NCBI GenBank assembly: GCA_019055375.1
Contig: JAHQIW010005891.1
Location: forward strand, 1-64,000
Length of the DNA stretch: 64,000 bases
Direction of reading: 5' to 3'
From: Parelaphostrongylus tenuis
Lineage: Eukaryota > Nematoda > Chromadorea > Rhabditida > Metastrongylidae
The translations under genes and the position numbers were made by a program. Below the pieces are notes generated by a model. It saw only the letters and a program-made list of their open reading frames with translations. It did not search any database and was not told the origin of the DNA. Shown piece by piece: positions 57,150 through 64,000 of this stretch. Numbering within the stretch: position 1 is the stretch's first letter; the number at the start of each line of letters is the position of its first letter.

Positions 57150-57635
57150 CAAGGTCTAAAACACTCAGTTTCAATGTTCGTTACAATAGCCCCACATTAG
57201 TGTAATTTAGTTGTTAGAATTTCCATACTTTAATTGAGGAACTTCAATCTATTGTCGCATGGTATACCTACTTGTACACAACCGTGAATATTATGCATCG
57301 GTGTAATCTGTACGCCTCGCGCTGAAGAGTGAAGATTTAGCGAAAATGAGCGTTCTTTCAAAAAAAGTATGTGTAGGGAAGTGCGTTTAATAACAAATTA
57401 ATTTTTTATGGAAATAAGGCTAGCTTGGAATCACAGCTCTACTTTGTATTACAAACAAATCCGCTATGAAGTTGGAACATCGACTCCGAATGCAAAACGG
57501 TATCTTTTCTCGTTGGTGGAGCGTATTATGGAGTTTCTTTCACAAACCGAGTATAACATAAAAATCGGCATTTCTCAAGCTGTGCGGCCGCAAAGACAGA
57601 ATAAAAAAAAGCAAATGTGGTATAAAGGATATCAC
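57150..57635. other. Intergenic, nothing recognised
   Basis: An 81-codon frame at 57408-57653 shows no family. Confidence 0.4.
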
Positions 57636-57639
57636 GGCT

Positions 57640-57920
57640 TGACCAATCTCTGAGGGATGCGCCATGCGCTCGATTTTGATTCTTAGCTTCGTTTGAGCTG
57701 ACTGAATACATATCTGACGTTTACAATGACTCACGATGGCCTCCCGCTGAACCGAGTCGGCGCTGCCTATACTTCCAGACGAGTCTGAGACCTGTCTGGT
57801 ACCAGCTTGTCGACCCCAGAGGGAAGGATGGCTTGGTGAGCCATAAGCTCGAAATCAAACCATTGACTTCGTGTGCGACGCAGAGCACCTCTAACCACTG
57901 CGCGACGTGCACTCAGATAT
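57640..57920 (-). mobile_element. tRNA-derived SINE, copy 5
   Basis: Minus strand: GCACGTCGCGCAGTGGTTAG (A box), B box-like GGTTTGATTTCGAGCTT, body CAAGCCATCCTTCCCTCTGG, GACTCGGTTCAGCGGGAGGC. The tail runs into GGCGCATCCCTCAGAG. Confidence 0.85.
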
Positions 57921-57949
57921 GCTATGTCAGTTGTAATTATGTCACTCTC

Positions 57950-58140
57950 CGCAACGATGTTGTTGAACAACGCGCGCCATCAGGGAGAGTAATGCCTCCT
58001 AGCACAGTGACCCTTGAAGTACTTGGTGCATTACTTGCCCTATTGTGACTCGCTTGTTTTTCATTCGCGGTATACGTATGCCCTCACAAAATCGTGTTAC
58101 GCGATCTACTCAAAAGATCATCGAATTTTCTCCTAAATTG
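57950..58140 (+). pseudogene. Penelope-like reverse-transcriptase segment beside the SINE
   Basis: Inverse copy of 42395-42600: SATVEQ-like start, PPSTVTLEVLGAL, then LRDLLKR in the positions of LSTLALEFLGAF and CDLLKKIIEF. With the adjoining SINE it forms a composite block duplicated in inverse orientation. Confidence 0.6.
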
Positions 58141-58144
58141 ACTT

Positions 58145-58545
58145 TAGCATTTAACCTAATGGACTCGTAAATCAAGTCTGACCCACCAACTATCCTGCTC
58201 TAAAGGTTGTCTTCCAAAGACTGATCACAATAATATTCCTTCGCTGCGCACTTCTTCAGCATAGCGTACATCTTGTCTTGCTCAGTTCGTAGACAGACGC
58301 GGAGCACATTCATTTCGATACCCAGTATTCGATGGCTGTCCTCTGGTACACCACATGTTGCGTGAAGTCGTTTTCGTTTTATGGAGTTCGGAGCGACCCA
58401 ATGTGCTATGCAGCGTCGGAGAAACTTTACACATTGTCGAGCTTAGACGATTTTCTTCTTTAGTGATAATGCTTCTTTTGTCAGTCGGATGAATTTTGCT
58501 GGTACTTCTTCTGCTATCTATCAACCTCGGCATGCTTCAATATAA
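58145..58545. other. Intergenic, nothing recognised
   Basis: A minus-strand 83-codon frame (58282-58533) is rich in S/T/R and has no known domain. Confidence 0.4.
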
Positions 58546-58549
58546 TTCC

Positions 58550-58858
58550 TGATTTTCTTCTTTAGGCCAAACACAAGGTGTTACGTTAAGCTTCATTTGA
58601 CAGCTGACGTTTCGGCAGTTTGCCTTCTTTAGAGCCTGGAAAGGTCAAATTGTCCGCAATCCAATCAGTCAAATACCTCCATTACTCCCTTGTAAAAAAT
58701 TAACAGACCTAGATTTCAATCTCATCAAGCACAAAATCAGTTCTCAACATAGTCACCGCTTTTTATACGTGTTCCCACTAAATGATTCAAGCGGAGATCA
58801 CCGGAAGGAGATCACATAAGCTCGTAAGGCACCTTACCCATCAAAGAAGCAGTGTTAT
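58550..58858 (-). mobile_element. Penelope-like element 3' end (5' truncated)
   Basis: Closely matches 40885-41190 in the same orientation (CAAACACAAGGTGTTACGTT, GACAGCTGACGTTTCGGCAG, GGAGATCACCGGAAGGAGAT). The HHR-like motif is at 58601-58640, with CTAAAGA in place of CTGAAGA. Confidence 0.85.
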
Positions 58859-58917
58859 ATATTTCCATATTTCGTCAAACACAGAGGATAGTAATTAATT
58901 GGAAGTCATTTTGTTTG

Positions 58918-59128
58918 ACCGCTTATTGCGGTGTTATGATTTTACAATAAGCCCAATAATGTAGAGTGGTGTGCAAAAACGTCTTCCTCAGCCGGGATTC
59001 GAACAAAGATCTTGCTTTTTCCGGGAGCGTGAGCTAAACCGTTGCACCACCGGCGCTCGTTTTTAAGTCCACTCTTTCTACGCCTTTGGGTTTATTGTAA
59101 CATCATAACACCGCAATAAGCGGTCGAA
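58918..59128. mobile_element. tRNA-like element with 40-bp inverted termini
   Basis: GACCGCTTATTGCGGTGTTA at 58918 is repeated in inverse ending near 59128 (TAACACCGCAATAAGCGGTC). The inside carries GTAGAGTGGTGTGCAAAAAC and a minus-strand tRNA-like head (A box TGGTGCAACGGTTTAG, B box GTTCGAATCCCGGC). Confidence 0.8.
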
Positions 59129-59269
59129 TAAAATAATTTCCGATTATTTATTGGAACCCAATATCTGCTATTATAAGTGGGTTCACTGTCGATAATGACT
59201 GCCCGCCACACCGTTGACGGTTGGCTGTTGACAAATAACGCGTTGTAGCTTAGAAAGACCGGAGTGCAC

Positions 59270-59350
59270 AACAAGCGTCGGTGGTGCAATGTTTTAGCAC
59301 ATGCTCCCAAAAAGAGTAAGATCTGGGTTTGAATCCCGGCTGACGCAAAC
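59270..59350 (+). repeat. Second tRNA-like head, opposite strand
   Basis: GGTGGTGCAATGTTTTAGC and GGGTTTGAATCCCGGC are followed by GCACACGACTCTACATCC, the family junction motif in inverse. It pairs with 58918-59128 as a divergent or convergent arrangement of the same head. Confidence 0.65.
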
Positions 59351-59799
59351 GTTTTTGCACACGACTCTACATCCTTGAATTTATTGTAACAAAGGACGAT
59401 TTTGAAAGTGCTTTCAGGGACTCACTATGTCGTTGTTTTATTCAAGGGTCTTAGCTCACATTCAGATTAGGATTCCAATTGCAAAACCCCACCAGGACTA
59501 CGTAACGATCATAAAAAATTCGACTTGTCTGACCTGTCATTTCCATCAATCACCTTTACCGGCTCGGAAAATTGTAATCGAAGTCGATCTTCTAATCTCT
59601 TTTATCTTGATCTGTATTAGTCCGGTAAAAAAGTAAATGCTGTTTCAGCTTGTTCTGAAATTGCATCTACTTTTGTATTCCGCTTCAGTTGGCTGAAATA
59701 ATAAGACGGTTGGCGTTGAGTTCTTTTGTAGCATCTCGTGTAGTCTCATAAGGACCAGCTTTGATGTCGCTTGCTTTTCTTAACTTCTAATAAGCCTAA

Positions 59800-59870
59800 T
59801 AGAATTGAGTAGTGTGCACTTAGCATTCAATTCACCTAGGCATATTTGAAACATCATAACACTGAGAAGA
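59800..59870. repeat. Terminus of the tRNA-like family
   Basis: AATTGAGTAGTGTGCAC and CACCTAGGCATATTTGAAAC, CATCATAACACTGAGAAGAA resemble the ends of 54318-54480. The inner part is missing. Confidence 0.5.
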
Positions 59871-59874
59871 AGCA

Positions 59875-60600
59875 GAAAAAATGTACGAAATCTTGGAAAT
59901 TCTAATATAAGTCGGTGTAAATAATTCCGGAATATGTACTGTTGAAACGCGTCTCTTTAGCAAAACTTCTTAAACCACCTCTACACTATGCGGTCGTTGG
60001 AAGTACCTGGAGCAAGTACGTTGTCGACGAGCAAATTGTTTCTGCTGCTTAATGATCCATTCCAAATTCACGGTTTGAATCTGTGAATACTTTTGCTCAA
60101 TGAACATCTTTCACCTAGTCTAAAATAAACATGAAATTAATCGCAGGCATCACTTAATTAGCAACTGAAGGGCGATAATTGCTCATTTGAATGATTTTCA
60201 ACATAATCACATTTATCCAGACTATATTCGAATATAAAATGGCGCATTTCGATAACGCATGAATTGTACCCTATTTTTCACCAATCTGATGCTTTTTTAA
60301 TATGTTCAATATAATGTATGTGTCCCTATTCAAATATGTTCCTATAGGAAGAGGGAGAGTGTTGATCATGGTTAGAGATACAAATTATCAAGTGTTGTCA
60401 GAAAGAATATACCGGTGCCCACCTTCTGATTTGCCTTTTCGTAGGTCGAGTCACTCGAATTGCTGTACGACGGAAAGTTTTGTTACGGTATTCTTCTTGC
60501 ACTTTCAGTACGAGACTGTGCCAAATCGACAAATTTTCACCGCCGCCTCCACAAAATTATTCTGCCATAGCTCATATGAACAACTATTTACAACGCTGTT
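59875..60600. other. Intergenic, nothing recognised
   Basis: A frame of 100 codons at 60302-60604 has no supporting signals. Confidence 0.4.
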
Positions 60601-60604
60601 TTGA

Positions 60605-60720
60605 TGGTACCGGTGACCGTCGAGTGACTCAAGCGGGCGTCAGTAAGCCTTTCACATTCTTGTTACCTTGTGCAAGAGTCAGCTAGTAAGTTCTTCTAGC
60701 TTTAGTGATTCATTACACAT
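60605..60720 (-). pseudogene. RTE C-terminal relic, short
   Basis: GACCGTCGAGTGACTCAAGC and CTTGTGCAAGAGTCAGCTAG are the complement of the last coding bases of the RTE at 55830-55900, heavily mutated. Confidence 0.6.
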
Positions 60721-60724
60721 CATT

Positions 60725-61925
60725 TACTTACTACGGGGCTCACCTGTGAAAATCAAAACATAACAGGTGACGTAGCAACGGACCCGTGGATACTTATTGG
60801 CATCTGGCTGTGCGATCCCACAGACTGGTCATAGACGTGCTCCATCGCAGCAAGACCTTTAAAGGTCGCGGCTGCGATCGCGCCACCAAGTCATCGAGAT
60901 AGCAGCCAAGTTCATCACTTGTTGGCTTCTTGAGCGATCGTCTTCGTCATTCTTCCATTGCGATCCTATGATTCCATCACCGAAGTTTTCTCTGATTCTC
61001 TATACTTGCGAAGCTCAGCACATATCGTGAGCAGCGCTCACGACAACGGCGGTGGACCAACTCGTGGGTTCTGTTTGACCCGCCAGCAGGAGATGGGTTC
61101 CAGTACTATTCACATATATTCGCTCAGAATAATGTGGACGTATATAATCACCCCTGTTTCCCTCCTTCGGCTGTGTTCTTTTCGGCTCTATTGTGTTCTT
61201 CTTTGAGCAAGCATAACATATTCCCGGGTTCGCCGCCTAGTCAAGCCCTGAAGCGCATCGCTTAATATCCCTTTACGGACGGCGCCATTTTCGGTGACGG
61301 GCGCCTCGGACGAACACAAAGAGAGGCTGCCGACGCCTGCTCCAAGGCTAATGTGGTAGTTTTCCAATGATATTTTCGGTTTACCGCCAAGAAATGGGAT
61401 TTATGTATTAGTAATAGAAATACAATAGAACACACTTGAGTAAGGTTAATTTTATTGGAATTACCGTGATGGACCAATTTATATTCGTCACTTTCAAAGA
61501 AAGGAGCAGGTATTTGACGAAGATGAACCAAGTGAAGGCTATATTTAGAAGCACTGTCCAGCACTATCGAATTTTTATTTATAGTTAACCACAATTCAGT
61601 CAATTTTATCTTCCATTTCTTCCATCTCTCCGTATACTTCATTACATGAAAGCATAAAATTGACCACATTGGTGGAAAACAATGAGTAGTTCGTTAAAAA
61701 TACCGCTGCTTGTTGCATGCGATCCCAAATCATTGATAATTCTTAATATTTAATCAATTGTCAGATTTCCATTGTTCAGATCAATGCATAATTTCGTTCG
61801 AAATCTCTATTTATAGCTATGCTGTGCGAAGAAGAGATGGAGGAATAGTGGTTCTTTTCGTTTTTTTCACCGCGTTTGAGTCGTTTGGTAGAAAAGTATA
61901 AAACGTTTGGAAATTCACTCGATAG
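60725..61925. other. Mostly unexplained, partly GC-rich
   Basis: 60770-61260 is GC-richer than its surroundings but shows no tRNA, rRNA or protein signature. 61262-61360 is the inverse copy of the repeat at 28688-28775. A minus-strand 135-codon frame (61262-61669) starts as MWSILCFHVMKYTERWKKWK and runs into that repeat; I do not recognise it. Confidence 0.45.
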
Positions 61926-61929
61926 CTGA

Positions 61930-62800
61930 AATCAAGAAAATTTGAATGATGTAATTTATTCCTTAAATGGCCTGTTTCCCTCGCTGTACACTCGAAAAAA
62001 TGTTTTGTTTCACATTAAAGTATTTCTCGCCGAATAAAGCCTTTTCCATAAACAGTTGTTAATACTGGATACGGAAAATTTCCAAAGGTGTTTTATTTTT
62101 ATTAAGGACTTCTCATGATGTTGTAACGGTGGTTAAATGAAGATTACATTTCGCAAATCTGGAAAATTTTCAATGTCCGCATCCTGCTTTGACCACCTCT
62201 TAGAAGAAAACGCGTTTCTTGGTGTTCGTCAGAGTTAAATCAACTATTGGATTGTTTAAATTTTGGAAATTTCGATCGTATACTTCATTCTTAATATATC
62301 TCCCTTAGTGCGCTCTAAAATCAACTCCCACTAAAGTTAGCTTTTCGGCTGGACTTCTAACAAATCTTTGGTAGCTCAGATCTCGACAATTTCCACAATA
62401 ACTTTGTTTTCGAAAGGAACACTTTATTGTACTGTGGCACTCAGAAGAAGACTACGATCGCAGTTAGCTAATGTGTTGCTAAAGGCACGGTGATAGGCCA
62501 AATTCGCAAAATCCCACCATTTGAAGCGTGAAACGCAATGTTCTTCTGACTACCACAGCTCATAAGTAGTCCACTCTAAAAAAAAATTACGTCATTGAAA
62601 TCGCTAAAATTTGCTTTATGAATATCATTAGATGTTCATATAAAAATCTTCATTCGGCGAGAAATCCTTAAATGTGGATAAAAACTTTATTCGACTGTAA
62701 CACCACAAAACCAAGCCATTTGACAAACAAAATGCGTCATTCAAGTTAAATTAATTTCAGATATCGAATGAATACTAGTAATCTAGTAAAATAGCTCTTT
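61930..62800. repeat. Ancient diverged repeat, block 4
   Basis: TTTGTTTCACATTAAAG, TATTTCTCGCC, TTATTCGACTGTAACACC and ATTTCAGATATCGAATG are the landmarks of blocks 1-3. Confidence 0.5.
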
Positions 62801-62999
62801 TGTATAAAAAATCAAAGACTCACGAGCACAGTTTTTGAAATACAATTGCATCCGACAGAAGTTATTTTTAAAGTAGGGATTTCAAAGAGAGTTAAGCGTA
62901 ATTCTTTTTATAACTGCGTTACAAAAGCTTTTTCAATGATGATCTAGATTATTTTAACATAAGTGCCTATGAGAATCGAAATCTAACTATATGATTCCA

Positions 63000-63265
63000 A
63001 GAAAAATCCTCCTTCAATTAGGCTTTCCATCTAAGTGTTCTTTAATGCGGATCCAAAGTGGTTTCCCTGTCTTGATATGTATTCTTCACCGATGTTGTGC
63101 ACGAGATCAGGTATATTGTACCCGAACTCGTGCAATCTATTTCTTTGTCATTAGGGCATACTTTACAATTGTCACTCTCACACAAGCGGTCGTACAAGCG
63201 GTTCCAAACCAATTGGCGACGTAAGCGGTTAGGAGGAATTTCTATAATTCAGTTTTCCAAACCAC
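63000..63265 (-). pseudogene. Penelope-like element, linker and GIY-YIG start
   Basis: Minus strand: IEIPPNRLRRQLVWNRLYDR, LCESDNCKVCPNDKEIDCTS, SGTIYLISC, then in other frames GEEYI and TGKPLWIRIKEHLDGK. These are the cysteine-rich linker and the start of the GIY-YIG domain. The downstream half is absent. Confidence 0.8.
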
Positions 63266-63457
63266 TGTTCCTTAACCCCTAACGTGCAGCTATAGAAATT
63301 GTTACGCGCAGAGCGAATTGCGCGATTTTTGTTGCTTGGTTGTTTTTTCTTTGCTTGGCAAAACTTTTCGGAATTCTTGTATCACTTTGATAGAACATGA
63401 TTTCCTCTACTCGCTCATATGCCTTCGATTTAGTCATACGCGTCTTTTGTAGAAATA

Positions 63458-63796
63458 ATGCTCGTTTACTGCGCAATCATACTGAATTTGACATTCAATC
63501 AATTGTACTGCATTGCACAAAAGGGATCACAAGGAAAATTTCTAGTTTTGCTTTCCCCTAGTATTATACAGGACCCAAGAGTCATCACAGTAAACAAAAA
63601 TTGGAGATCAGCTAGTAATTTATCAAAAATTATTGTGCGTGCTGTATTCGATATATGTTCATCGATAACTCTCACTATAACTAAGTTTATATCAATCATT
63701 CGTTTATTCCTTCGACGAGGAGTTGTGTATCTTGCCCAAATATCATGTTGTATAATACTGTCGACAATAATGAGTGAGAAACATTCTGGGATTTGA
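63458..63796 (+). CDS. Candidate first exon of a secreted or membrane protein
   Basis: The frame from ATG at 63458 starts MLVYCAIILNLTFNQLYCIA, a plausible signal peptide. QKGSQGKFLVLLSPSIIQ follows, then a possible GTAAAC donor near 63590 within the open frame. I recognise no family. It may be chance in AT-rich DNA. Confidence 0.25.
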   Translation: MLVYCAIILNLTFNQLYCIAQKGSQGKFLVLLSPSIIQDPRVITVNKNWRSASNLSKIIVRAVFDICSSITLTITKFISIIRLFLRRGVVYLAQISCCIILSTIMSEKHSGI

Positions 63797-64000
63797 TGTT
63801 TACTGCTTTAAAAGCGCTAATTGTTTAATGTAACAAGCACGGTCATATGCAAAGCGGATAAATTGTTGACCGGTGTTGATATTTGAAGTGAAGTGCTGTT
63901 GACCGATGCTTAGCTTATTGTATAAGTCATTGATTGCTGACTATATAATTTGAACAAAAAATCATCAGCGTCAGTGATAGGTTTGAAAAATTTGGGTCAG

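Noticed and set aside
59270..59350. Functional tRNA gene on the plus strand
   Set aside because: B box is good, but the arms do not form a clean cloverleaf and an inverse relative lies 250 bp away in a repeat element.
61262..61669. 135-codon minus-strand frame
   Set aside because: Its C-terminal third lies in a dispersed GC-rich repeat and the rest has no recognisable domain or splice support.

Overview
The window reads as nematode nuclear DNA, most likely a strongylid parasite of the hookworm type. The grounds are an RTE-type retrotransposon whose reverse-transcriptase and C-terminal blocks I recognise as the hookworm kind, a secreted-protein gene family I associate with nematodes, TTTTCAG-type splice acceptors and AT-rich intergenic DNA. 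The species assignment is inference. I find no intact host gene. There are a few gene fragments and broken genes, and almost everything else is mobile DNA.

The main result is a dense set of self-cleaving hammerhead ribozyme (HHR) motifs in small repeat elements. (1) At 5484-7249 a 270-271 bp unit is repeated head to tail five times and then continues as two inverted units. Every unit has one type I HHR, and 14-bp direct repeats flank the whole array. (2) At 47275-48002 an unrelated-looking unit of about 288 bp has HHRs at both ends, a diverged inverted arm and 12-13 bp flanking repeats. (3) A third family, with HHRs at 13.9, 22.2, 52.6 and 56.9 kb and relics at 0-0.4, 34.4 and 37.6-38.1 kb, often carries a TATA-like motif upstream of the ribozyme. 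(4) At least seven fragments of Penelope-like elements (PLEs) carry an HHR-like motif at the 3' end, and several retain GIY-YIG or reverse-transcriptase blocks. Families 1-3 resemble animal retrozymes; PLEs are the obvious candidates for mobilising them.

A segment of about 5 kb occurs twice in the same orientation (1445-7905 and 46810-53000). Each copy holds the same five-exon gene for a small secreted protein, broken by different indels. The two copies are natural empty-site controls: the HHR array is in copy 1 only, while the 288-bp HHR element, a tRNA-like composite and a 320-bp HHR element are in copy 2 only.

Other content: RTE pieces at 17.7-20.3 (-), 21.2, 29.9-30.75, 32.6-33.1, 54.7-55.9 (the best one) and 60.6 kb; a tRNA-derived SINE family (20.7, 42.6, 43.2 tail, 50.0, 53.5, 57.6 kb); tRNA-like elements with inverted ends (49.9, 54.3-54.7, 58.9-59.3, 59.8 kb); a mariner relic near 25.1 kb; a 510-bp element with long inverted termini (35.5 kb); and an ancient diverged repeat filling 10.4-13.7, 26.6-28.2, 36.4-38.7 and 61.9-62.8 kb. 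Possible host coding DNA is a two-exon minus-strand fragment (7933-8475), a broken secreted ORF (46465-46823) and a few weak ORFs. All calls come from reading the sequence by eye; nothing was searched or folded computationally.
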